From Bacillota bacterium (lineage in GTDB: Bacteria; Bacillota; Limnochordia; Darwinibacteriales; JAAYFS01): 33,899 bases of DNA. Within the stretch, counting starts at the first letter, position 1; every line of letters begins with the position of its first letter. Under the pieces are notes generated by a model. That model ran no database searches, was not told the origin of the DNA, and was given only the letters and a program-made list of their open reading frames with translations. The stretch covers positions 1-33,899 of the forward strand of contig JAAYFS010000029.1 of the NCBI GenBank assembly GCA_012728115.1, written 5' to 3'. This document shows positions 1 through 7,694 of the stretch, piece by piece. Both the position numbers and the translations under genes were made by a program.

Positions 1-206
1 GCCTTATATCTCATACGGCACGCTCCTTTATAGGTTTTGAATAGTAACTTCGTAATAATTATAAAAAACATAGACGTAGTAGTCAAATCCATTACTTGCT
101 AACATTGGAGGCAGGAAACATTAATCATTAGTAGAAACTAAACTTGTTGCAAAAATTTGTTAAGGATAGCTTACACAGCTTTAATTTATAGAATGGGGGT
201 ATTTAT

Positions 207-1598
207 GTGAAAAAAGTAACGGTGAAAACCTTGTTTCAGGAATCAGAGAATTGGATTAACAAAAAAATAAGAGTCTCAGGTTGGGTTAGAACGGTCAGAG
301 ATTCTAAAAGCTTCGGCTTTATTGAGATAAATGACGGCACGTTCTTTAAGAATCTTCAGATCGTGTTTGACGATTCGTTACCAAATTTCAAGGAAGTCGC
401 TAAACTTGGAGTTGGTTCAGCGATAGTGGTTGATGGCGAACTTGTTGAAAGCCCAGGCGCAAAACAACCATTCGAGCTCAAAGCTACCGCTGTCGATATT
501 CAAGGACCTGCAACAGACGATTACCCGCTCCAGAAAAAACGTCATTCGTTTGAGTTTCTACGTACCATCGCACACTTAAGACCACGTACCAATACATTCT
601 CAGCTGTATTCCGCGTCCGGTCGCTTCTTGCTTTTGCGATTCATAAATTCTTTCAAGAAAGAGGATTTGTGTACGTAAATACACCGATCATAACCAGTTG
701 CGATTGTGAAGGAGCGGGTGAGATGTTTAGAGTTTCGACTTTAGCTCTGAATAATCTACCTCGAACAAAAGAAGGAAATATCGATTTCGGTGAAGACTTC
801 TTCGGTAAAGAGACCAATTTAACGGTGAGCGGACAACTCGCTTTAGAACCATTTTCCATGGCCTTTAAGGATGTATATACTTTTGGGCCAACATTTAGAG
901 CAGAAAATTCTAACACAACGCGCCATGCCGCTGAATTTTGGATGTTAGAACCCGAAATGGCTTTCGCTGATCTAAATGACAATATGAATCTAGCCGAGGA
1001 AATGTTTAAGTACCTAATTAATTACTGTTTCGAACATGCCCCAGAGGAGATGGAGTTTTTTAATAGCTTCATTGATATAGGTTTGTTTGAACGCTTAAAT
1101 AATGTTGTTAGTTCTGACTTCGCCCGAATAACTTATACTGAAGCGATCGAGCTTTTACAGAAAGAAAAGGTTGATTTTGAGTATCCAGTAGAATGGGGCA
1201 GAGATTTGCAGACAGAACACGAACGTTTTCTCACTGAGAAAATTTTTCGAAAACCCGTGTTCGTAACTAACTATCCTAAAGATATTAAAGCCTTCTACAT
1301 GCGGATAAATGAAGATAATAAAACCGTTGCGGCGATGGATCTTTTGGTCCCAGGCGTTGGTGAAATTATTGGAGGAAGTCAACGCGAAGAAAGGCTAGAT
1401 TACTTGATTAAGCGTATGGACGAATTACAACTTAATAAAGAAGAGTATTGGTGGTATTTAGATACTAGAAGATATGGAACAAACAAACATGCAGGTTTCG
1501 GTTTAGGATTCGAGCGAGCAATAATGTACCTGACAGGGATAACAAATATCCGCGACGTAATACCTTACCCTCGCACAGTAGGATCAATAGAGTTTTAG
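207..1598 (+). CDS. asnS: Asparaginyl-tRNA synthetase
   Basis: Charges tRNA-Asn with asparagine in the cytoplasm. The 463-residue protein has an N-terminal OB-fold anticodon-binding domain (about residues 15-100, starting around [16 protein letters not shown]) and a class II catalytic core. Motif 2 is seen as the [20 protein letters not shown] stretch near residues 230-250, and motif 3 as [13 protein letters not shown] near residue 430. [12 protein letters not shown] and the late [11 protein letters not shown] are typical of AsnRS rather than AspRS or LysRS. The start is GTG at 207 behind a GGGGG ribosome site at 195-199. I see no T-box leader in the 206 bases upstream, so regulation is not visible here. 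A strong terminator follows directly. Length and motifs match the family. Confidence 0.96.
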   Translation: MKKVTVKTLFQESENWINKKIRVSGWVRTVRDSKSFGFIEINDGTFFKNLQIVFDDSLPNFKEVAKLGVGSAIVVDGELVESPGAKQPFELKATAVDIQGPATDDYPLQKKRHSFEFLRTIAHLRPRTNTFSAVFRVRSLLAFAIHKFFQERGFVYVNTPIITSCDCEGAGEMFRVSTLALNNLPRTKEGNIDFGEDFFGKETNLTVSGQLALEPFSMAFKDVYTFGPTFRAENSNTTRHAAEFWMLEPEMAFADLNDNMNLAEEMFKYLINYCFEHAPEEMEFFNSFIDIGLFERLNNVVSSDFARITYTEAIELLQKEKVDFEYPVEWGRDLQTEHERFLTEKIFRKPVFVTNYPKDIKAFYMRINEDNKTVAAMDLLVPGVGEIIGGSQREERLDYLIKRMDELQLNKEEYWWYLDTRRYGTNKHAGFGLGFERAIMYLTGITNIRDVIPYPRTVGSIEF

Positions 1599-1610
1599 TA
1601 GTTTGGAAAT

Positions 1611-1643
1611 ACTGCCCTCTAAATTTATTGGAGGGCAGTTTTG
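1611..1643 (+). terminator. Intrinsic terminator of asnS
   Basis: A 9-bp perfect stem (ACTGCCCTC at 1611-1619, GAGGGCAGT at 1631-1639) is followed by TTTT. It begins 12 bases after the asnS stop. Confidence 0.85.
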
Positions 1644-1650
1644 CTAAAGG

Positions 1651-1694
1651 AAGAAACCAATATTTGTAGAAACCTAATGAGGGGTTTCTTTTTA
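1651..1694 (+). terminator. Second hairpin with T-run, possible terminator or attenuator of the ABC operon
   Basis: AGAAACC occurs twice (1652-1658 and 1668-1674). Both copies can pair with the single GGTTTCT at 1683-1689, which is followed by TTTTATATTTT. It sits between the asnS terminator and the SD of the ABC ATPase gene. It may be a back-up terminator, or an attenuator if transcription of the ABC operon starts upstream of it. Confidence 0.5.
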
Positions 1695-1716
1695 TATTTT
1701 GGTAGGAGGACATGTC

Positions 1717-2658
1717 ATGGAAAATTTTGTACCAAATAACCTTACTAAGGCTATAGAAGTTGTCGATCTTACGAAGCATTATGGAGATGTTAAAGCGGTT
1801 GACGGAATATCTTTTTACATAAAAAAGGGTCAGGTATTTACGCTTTTAGGACCAAATGGGGCGGGAAAGACCACCACGGTAGAGATTCTCGAAGGCTTAA
1901 AAGAAGCGGACAGTGGCGAGATCTTCTTCTTAGGTAAATGTTGCAAAAAGATCGGACGCGAAGAAAAAGAAAAGATTGGTGTCTTACTTCAGGAAACAAA
2001 TTTCATTGAGCGAGTTAAAGTAAAAGAAATGGTTTCGTTGTTTGCATCTTTTTATCGTAAATCTTTGCCAGTGATAGAGGTATTGGAAACCGTTGCGCTT
2101 ACTGAAAAAGCGGATGCTTATGTAGAGACACTTAGTGGTGGTCAAAGACAACGCCTAGCTATCGGACTAGCCCTAGTAAATGATCCTGAGATTGTCTTTT
2201 TAGACGAGCCAACTACAGGGCTGGATCCTCAAGCAAGAAGAAATATTTGGGAACTGATCGAACGATTAAAAGACGAAGGGAAAACGATATTCCTAACAAC
2301 GCATTATATGGAAGAAGCAGAGCGGTTATCGGATTATGTTTATATAATGGATCGTGGTAAAATTATTGCCCATGGAACTCCGAGGACGCTGATCAACAAT
2401 ACTGGAAAGGATAATGTCCTCGAATTTTCGCGCGGAAATCTTTCGGATGAACAATTAGAGGAGCTTAAGAAATACTCTTTTCGCATTGCGATAAATCACA
2501 ATCAGATTTCGGTTTATGCTTCGGAGCTAACAAAATCGCTGAGTGGTTTACTGGAGTGGGCCAGATCCAATAGTTTTGAACTAAAGGACTTTGCCATTCG
2601 CCGCCCAAATTTAGAAGACGTATTTCTAACCCTTACAGGGAAGGGGTTGAGGGATTAA
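1717..2658 (+). CDS. ABC transporter ATPase (DrrA/CcmA-like, ABC-2 exporter)
   Basis: Cytoplasmic ATPase subunit that powers an ABC-2 type exporter made with the two downstream permeases. Seen in the 313-residue protein: Walker A GPNGAGKT (45-52), Q-loop around LLQETNF (90-96), signature LSGGQRQR (from 139), Walker B IVFLDEP with the following TTGLD (about 162-173), and the H-loop TTHYMEEAE (about 195). A roughly 90-residue C-terminal extension is usual for DrrA-type subunits. The ATG at 1717 is chosen because AGGAGG at 1704-1709 lies 7 bases ahead; a TTG at 1699 in frame is upstream of that site. The stop overlaps the next ATG (TAATG), so the permease is translationally coupled. The substrate (drug, lipid or peptide) cannot be read from sequence. 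Confidence 0.92.
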   Translation: MENFVPNNLTKAIEVVDLTKHYGDVKAVDGISFYIKKGQVFTLLGPNGAGKTTTVEILEGLKEADSGEIFFLGKCCKKIGREEKEKIGVLLQETNFIERVKVKEMVSLFASFYRKSLPVIEVLETVALTEKADAYVETLSGGQRQRLAIGLALVNDPEIVFLDEPTTGLDPQARRNIWELIERLKDEGKTIFLTTHYMEEAERLSDYVYIMDRGKIIAHGTPRTLINNTGKDNVLEFSRGNLSDEQLEELKKYSFRIAINHNQISVYASELTKSLSGLLEWARSNSFELKDFAIRRPNLEDVFLTLTGKGLRD

Positions 2659-3899
2659 TGAATGCGATATTGGCGGTGTTTCGTCAGTTTTTTCTGATCG
2701 AACTACGCGATAAGTTTTCACTTTTTTGGAACATGGTCTTTCCTTTAATCATACTCGTAATTCTGATTCAGGTTTTTGGTGGCATGACAGAAGTTGCCGA
2801 ATCAGTAGTGTTAGATATTAGTATCGTCAATCAGACGAATACCGATTTATCGCATGAATCTACAGGTTTTTCACACGTGATTAGTAAGGTTGTTAGTGAT
2901 ATATCAGCGGAGGATGCTAGCTGGTTGCGCTTGCACCAAGCGGAAAAAGGGCAATCGCCCGAAGAGTTCTTAGCGCAAGAACTTAAGAATTTGGAGATGG
3001 GTAGAAGGCATGCGGTGATAGTAATACCGAATACGATCGATAAAGACGTTTACCAAAAGGTAATGTCGTATTATATGCCTCTAGCGCCGCAATCCGAACC
3101 AGGTGAACTGATCGTTTATTCGAATCCAGTAAATCAAATGTCAGCTATCGCTGAGGATATTATTACTCAAATCGTTTACGAGCTAAATATGCAAATGAAT
3201 TTTGATGCAGAGTTAGCAGATCCAGCTAATACGGTAGAATTAAAGCGAAATTATGTTGAACCAGCTAATGGCGTAGGACGAACTTTTTCAATGGCAGATT
3301 ACTTGGTTCCAGGAATTATGTTATTTGCATTCTTAGGAAGTGGCTTGGAATTAGTGGTTGAGAGATTAACATTAGCTCGGGAAAGAGGAGTATTACGCAG
3401 AATCTTTGCTACGCCATTACGGGCTATTCAGTATTGTACAGGTTTGATCCTACATATCGCTCTTTTTTCATTTGTTCAGGTAGTTTTAATCCACTATTTT
3501 GCAAGGTATGTTTTTGGAGTTGATATAGCTACCTTCACCCTTGTTCCTCTCTGTTATTTGGCATTCGCCTTACTTACATTCCTTTGCGTAGGTTTAGCGA
3601 TAGTAGCACTTAGCAATACCGCAAATTCCGCCAATACGTTAAGTAACGCTTGTGTATATCCTTTTATGTTTTTAGGTGGTCTATATTTCCCAGTAACTGA
3701 TATGCCTTTCCCAATAAATTTGCTTGTAGCACTTAATCCAGTAACTTACCTAATAAACGGACTTCGCGATAGTTTAGGCGTTTTTCCATCGCCTACATCA
3801 ACAGTACTAAACATTATTGTGCCAGCCATATGGATCATAATCACACTTGGCTACGCGCTACGTAATCTTCGCTGGGAAGCAAAGGGGGGCGCTAGATAA
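2658..3899 (+). CDS. ABC-2 type transporter permease, first of two
   Basis: Membrane subunit of the exporter powered by the preceding ATPase. The 413-residue protein has the ABC-2 layout: a first hydrophobic helix at about 20-40 (LFWNMVFPLIILVILIQVFG), a large external loop of about 170 residues (about 45-215), then five or six membrane helices from residue 215 to 405. RLTLARERGVLRR near residue 240 and the late FLGGLYFPVTDMP are typical of the family. Its ATG overlaps the ATPase stop by one base and its stop is one base from the next ATG, so the three genes form a tight operon. It probably forms a heterodimer with the downstream permease. Confidence 0.88.
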   Translation: MNAILAVFRQFFLIELRDKFSLFWNMVFPLIILVILIQVFGGMTEVAESVVLDISIVNQTNTDLSHESTGFSHVISKVVSDISAEDASWLRLHQAEKGQSPEEFLAQELKNLEMGRRHAVIVIPNTIDKDVYQKVMSYYMPLAPQSEPGELIVYSNPVNQMSAIAEDIITQIVYELNMQMNFDAELADPANTVELKRNYVEPANGVGRTFSMADYLVPGIMLFAFLGSGLELVVERLTLARERGVLRRIFATPLRAIQYCTGLILHIALFSFVQVVLIHYFARYVFGVDIATFTLVPLCYLAFALLTFLCVGLAIVALSNTANSANTLSNACVYPFMFLGGLYFPVTDMPFPINLLVALNPVTYLINGLRDSLGVFPSPTSTVLNIIVPAIWIIITLGYALRNLRWEAKGGAR

Positions 3900-3900
3900 C

Positions 3901-4971
3901 ATGATAAAACGCTACTTAGTCATAACAAAAACATTGATCGCTAGTTTCTTTAGGGATTGGCAGGATTTATTCTTCACAGTTGCGCTTCCTCTAGTATTCT
4001 TATTAATTTTCGGTTCCCTTTATAGTGGGATGGACGAGAATAGAATTACAAACGTCGCGGTCTATATTAATGGGGCTGAAACTTCGGAGGAATTGTGGCT
4101 GGTTTTGGATTCCACTCCAGCGATCAGCTCTTATCAAGTTAATTCTTTAGAGGAATTACAAGATGATGTCAAGATGTTTCGAGCTGGGCTAGGATTAACG
4201 TGGGACGGTGATTCCCTTGGGGTATATACAAATCCTGTTAGAATCCAGGACAATGCCTATTTCGAGCAGCTTGCCCAAGTAATCAAGGCTTCCTTAGACA
4301 AAAATCGAACGGGGATTGTTGAATTAGTGCGAACCAAACGTAATCATATCATGGGTGGGTCGCTTTTTAACCTCGACTTTATGTTTCCAGGGATAATCGC
4401 ATTAGGGGTTCTATCCTCTGGTTTGTTTGCAATATCTTCTTCGTTCATGCATTATAAGGATAAAAAGATTCTTAAGCGATTAGCTGCGACTTCAGTAAGA
4501 AAAACGGAGTTTGTTGCGGGTTTACTTACCACAAGGCTTCTCACGAGTATAATCAGTACTGCATTAGTCTTAGCTTGTGGGGTATTCGTTTACGAAATAA
4601 ATTTTCAGATAAACTGGGCTCTTTTTATTCCCTACGTGGTTGTAGCGACCATCTGTATGATGGGTCTAGGTTGTTTGGTAACTTTGATTGCTAAAACTGC
4701 TGAAAATGCGGTCCAGATATCTACCATTATGTTGACGATCATGGTTTTTTTCTCGGGAGTATATTTCCCTATTGATTTCCTTCCTGAACACCTGCAACGC
4801 ATCGGCGCTATTTTGCCACTTAGTTATGTATCAAAAAGTTTCCGCTATACCATGGGAGTTGAGCTCATGGAACATAGCCGCTTCTTGATTGAAAATACTT
4901 TATTATTTATTACCTCGCTTATTCTGATTGTATTTGTCACAGTCAAAAGGCGGTGGACCGAAAAAGGCTAG
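3901..4971 (+). CDS. ABC-2 type transporter permease, second of two
   Basis: Second membrane subunit, 356 residues, of the same fold as its upstream neighbour: one N-terminal helix (about 22-38), an external loop to about residue 155, then membrane helices to the C-terminus. FFSGVYFPIDFLPEHLQ near residue 285 matches the FLGGLYFP region of the first permease. The ATG at 3901 follows GGGGGG (3884-3889) by 11 bases; an open frame extends upstream into the first permease but has no ribosome site of its own. Two unequal permeases with one ATPase suggest a heterodimeric channel. The stop codon lies inside the terminator palindrome shared with the convergent gene. Confidence 0.87.
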   Translation: MIKRYLVITKTLIASFFRDWQDLFFTVALPLVFLLIFGSLYSGMDENRITNVAVYINGAETSEELWLVLDSTPAISSYQVNSLEELQDDVKMFRAGLGLTWDGDSLGVYTNPVRIQDNAYFEQLAQVIKASLDKNRTGIVELVRTKRNHIMGGSLFNLDFMFPGIIALGVLSSGLFAISSSFMHYKDKKILKRLAATSVRKTEFVAGLLTTRLLTSIISTALVLACGVFVYEINFQINWALFIPYVVVATICMMGLGCLVTLIAKTAENAVQISTIMLTIMVFFSGVYFPIDFLPEHLQRIGAILPLSYVSKSFRYTMGVELMEHSRFLIENTLLFITSLILIVFVTVKRRWTEKG

Positions 4972-4992
4972 TCAATTTTGACTAGCCTTTTT
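4961..4992. terminator. Bidirectional terminator between convergent genes
   Basis: A 15-bp perfect inverted repeat (AAAAAGGCTAGTCAA at 4961-4975, TTGACTAGCCTTTTT at 4978-4992), with A-run and T-run at the ends, so it works in both directions. It contains the stop codons of both the plus-strand permease and the minus-strand heparinase-like gene. Confidence 0.93.
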
Positions 4993-6850
4993 CCGAGAAA
5001 ATTAGTTCCCAAGTTCCACTATTGATCTTAGAGCTGGTAGTTAACAGTATTCGATACAATTTATTTCCCCAGATCGGGGTTAGACGCTCGTCAGAAATCA
5101 GCAGAGTTTCAATTCTAGGTGATAAGATTTCTTCTTGATATTCCATCGATAAGACAACTTGATCGGAAGTTTTGAAAAGCATTTTGCCTGGTAAAGAGAG
5201 CTCTACTGAGCAAGGAGTCATCAAACTTAGACAGATTTCCACTGGCTCGCCAGTAAGTTGGAAGGAATCAAGGATTTTTATATATGGCTCTTTTGATCGT
5301 TCAAAGAAAAATCGGCGGTGCCAGTACACTATTTGTGCTTCGGCAGGATAAGCCTTAGAAATATCTAAAGAGAAATCTACGATATCGGGATTAACCTGAT
5401 AGATAACATCGTTAGCGCAAAAGGTTCTGCCAGCACATTGTTGATAAGTATTAATTGTAGGTAGATTATGGTATGAAGATTGCATCGTCCAGATTTCATA
5501 TCTTCTACTACTAAAGGTTTTCGCTGTATAAGACTCTACCCCGACATCAATAATAGCTGGCAGCCCATTTGAAAAAATTACAAAATTCCCAACATCATTA
5601 TGATTATGTTGTTCAGCGTTATGACCACCTTTAGCTGCTAGGGTTAGTCCAGAACCGTTTTCATGCTGGCGAGCTACCATAACCTGAATTCCATCGAGCC
5701 AGGAATCACGTTCATACACCGCTTCTCCTTCAGGATTAGGTGAAAGTAGATCGGGGGCACAAAACAGGGCGGAGAGGATCCTAAAAAGCGAAAAATGTTG
5801 ATCCGCTAATCTTCTTTCTTTTAATAAACCTCGAAATGCTCTCTTGCCTAGATTCATGAGCTTTGGATCCGATATTCTCCTACCATAGCTATATGTAACT
5901 GCGGGATCAGGCCATCCTTTGGCATCTCCATCAGCGAAATTTACGAAATAGTTTTCAAAAATATTTACCCGATAGATGTATCTACCGATATTCTTGATAA
6001 GTTCTTCGTTATAAATATCGACCGCACCGTCAGTTGAGAGAATAAGAAGTTCAAGACAGTCAAAGAGGGACCCAGCTGCACGATTCCAGTAACTTGGTCC
6101 TTCGTCACAACCACCATCAGCAAAATACCCGTCTAGAAATATATCTAGACTATTCATTATTTTTTCAATGCCAGCGAGCTTTTTTTCCTTCGATTCTTCG
6201 ATCAAGAGAAAGGCTGTCAGGCAATTGGAGTTGATCCACGGATTCCAATTACCGACTGAACTACCTGGCTGGATATTAAATCCCATCCAAAAATAATTTT
6301 CAGTTAGATAAGGATTAATCAAGCGCTGTTTAATCTCGTGCTGGATCCTAGCGGTGATGATAGGGGTTATCTTGTCAAATTCTGAACCCAAAAGAAAATG
6401 GATCCAGGAAAGCAGAGAACCCGTTTCCGCCGCAAAGAGATCAATAATCTTTCGATTGATATCGGGAAGAATTAGACCATAGTTGTGTGCGGGTAGCACC
6501 CAACTTGATTCTTCGCAGACCAACCAAACTCCGTTGATAATATCATCAAGAAATCTTCCTTTACCTTCGATGCATTCAGCCAGAACTAAAGAACCAAGAA
6601 CTGTTCGGCGTAAGAAATAGATTGCTTCAAAACGGGTACGATTTCCATCACGAAAAAAGTCCATGTAGCGCGTTGGGGGCAAAGTGCCCCAACTATAATT
6701 CAAATACATATTAGCTGCTTCAAGAATCGGTTTCGAAACCTCTTGTGGGATGGATCCCCATTTTTCGCGGTCTTGATATTTTGGGAAAGGATTATGAATT
6801 CGAAAATCAATTAATGAATCCTGTACAAGTTTTACCTTCTCTTTTAACAT
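4982..6850 (-). CDS. Heparinase II/III-like polysaccharide lyase family protein
   Basis: Probably cleaves uronic-acid containing oligosaccharides by beta-elimination, as known for the heparinase II/III family; the substrate is unknown. The 622-residue protein shows the expected two-part build: an alpha-helical (alpha/alpha toroid-like) half to about residue 380, with the FADGGCDEGPSYWNRAAG stretch near residue 245, then a beta-rich half. The family hallmark GGHNAEQHNHNDVGNF lies at about 406-421, and its His/Asn residues are candidate catalytic ones. There is no signal peptide, so it would act in the cytoplasm on imported oligosaccharides. The ATG at 6850 has a GGGGG site upstream. No sugar transporter or other carbohydrate gene is beside it, so its pathway is not shown by context. 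Confidence 0.83.
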   Translation of the reverse strand: MLKEKVKLVQDSLIDFRIHNPFPKYQDREKWGSIPQEVSKPILEAANMYLNYSWGTLPPTRYMDFFRDGNRTRFEAIYFLRRTVLGSLVLAECIEGKGRFLDDIINGVWLVCEESSWVLPAHNYGLILPDINRKIIDLFAAETGSLLSWIHFLLGSEFDKITPIITARIQHEIKQRLINPYLTENYFWMGFNIQPGSSVGNWNPWINSNCLTAFLLIEESKEKKLAGIEKIMNSLDIFLDGYFADGGCDEGPSYWNRAAGSLFDCLELLILSTDGAVDIYNEELIKNIGRYIYRVNIFENYFVNFADGDAKGWPDPAVTYSYGRRISDPKLMNLGKRAFRGLLKERRLADQHFSLFRILSALFCAPDLLSPNPEGEAVYERDSWLDGIQVMVARQHENGSGLTLAAKGGHNAEQHNHNDVGNFVIFSNGLPAIIDVGVESYTAKTFSSRRYEIWTMQSSYHNLPTINTYQQCAGRTFCANDVIYQVNPDIVDFSLDISKAYPAEAQIVYWHRRFFFERSKEPYIKILDSFQLTGEPVEICLSLMTPCSVELSLPGKMLFKTSDQVVLSMEYQEEILSPRIETLLISDERLTPIWGNKLYRILLTTSSKINSGTWELIFSEKG

Positions 6851-6995
6851 AGTAAACCCCCATTACCTGTGCTACCGAGGTTATTCTGCATAGTTAACTC
6901 TCTTCCTGCCGTTATTACAAGGTGTTAGTGGATTTTGAGCGAATTAAAAATAAATTGGGATACATAATGATTGTACGAAATAGGAGGAAGTATTA

Positions 6996-7694
6996 ATGAC
7001 TGAATCGATGATCAGGGCAATAGGTTTAACTAAGACATTTGTAAATGGTCCAGTCGAAACCAAAGTATTAAAAGGGATTGATCTAGAAATCCAAAGAGGT
7101 GAATTTGTTGCAATTGTCGGTCCCTCTGGCAGTGGGAAAAGTACTCTGATCGGATTACTAGCTGGATTAGATTCAGTTACATCAGGGCAGATCTTCTTAT
7201 CAGGGATCGATATTTCGAATCTGGATGAGAATAAGTTAACCAAGATAAGAGGAGAACTAATAGGATACATCTTTCAAACATTTAACTTAATCAATACTAT
7301 GACCGCTATCGAGAATGTTGAGGTTCCGTTGATTCTAAATGGAAAGACCTCTGGTTCTAGAAAAAGAGCACGGGAGTTACTGGAGGCGGTAGGTTTAGAG
7401 GATAGACTTCATTATTTGCCTGGCCAATTGTCTGGTGGACAACAACAAAGAGTTGCAGTAGCCCGAGCATTAGCTTGCGATCCACCGATTATTATTGCCG
7501 ATGAGCCCACAGGCAATTTAGACAGTGCTGCAGGTGAACAAGTAATGAATCTTTTGGAAAAAACCGTCAGAGAGACTGAAAAAACCTTGATCGTAGTCAC
7601 CCATGATCTTGAACATGCTAAAAGAGCGGATAGAGTATTAAAAATTAAGGATGGCAAGATCGAGATGGAGGTGAGTGACGGTGCAGTTTTTTAA
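6996..7694 (+). CDS. ABC transporter ATPase, LolD/MacB-like
   Basis: ATPase of the LolD/MacB/FtsE class, which drives FtsX-type permeases by mechanotransmission rather than classic substrate translocation. The 232-residue protein has Walker A GPSGSGKS (42-49), Q-loop YIFQTFNL (about 90), signature LSGGQQQR (about 145), Walker B IIIADEPTGNLDS (about 165-178) and H-loop VVTHDLEHAKRAD (about 200). Start ATG 6996 has AGGAGG at 6982-6987. Its 3' end overlaps the permease start, so the two genes are translationally coupled. No adaptor gene (MacA-like) accompanies them. Confidence 0.93.
   Translation: MTESMIRAIGLTKTFVNGPVETKVLKGIDLEIQRGEFVAIVGPSGSGKSTLIGLLAGLDSVTSGQIFLSGIDISNLDENKLTKIRGELIGYIFQTFNLINTMTAIENVEVPLILNGKTSGSRKRARELLEAVGLEDRLHYLPGQLSGGQQQRVAVARALACDPPIIIADEPTGNLDSAAGEQVMNLLEKTVRETEKTLIVVTHDLEHAKRADRVLKIKDGKIEMEVSDGAVF

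Noticed and set aside
1-206. T-box leader for asnS
   Set aside because: No AGGGTGG..ACCGCG antiterminator core and no terminator hairpin before the start; the same holds upstream of tyrS.
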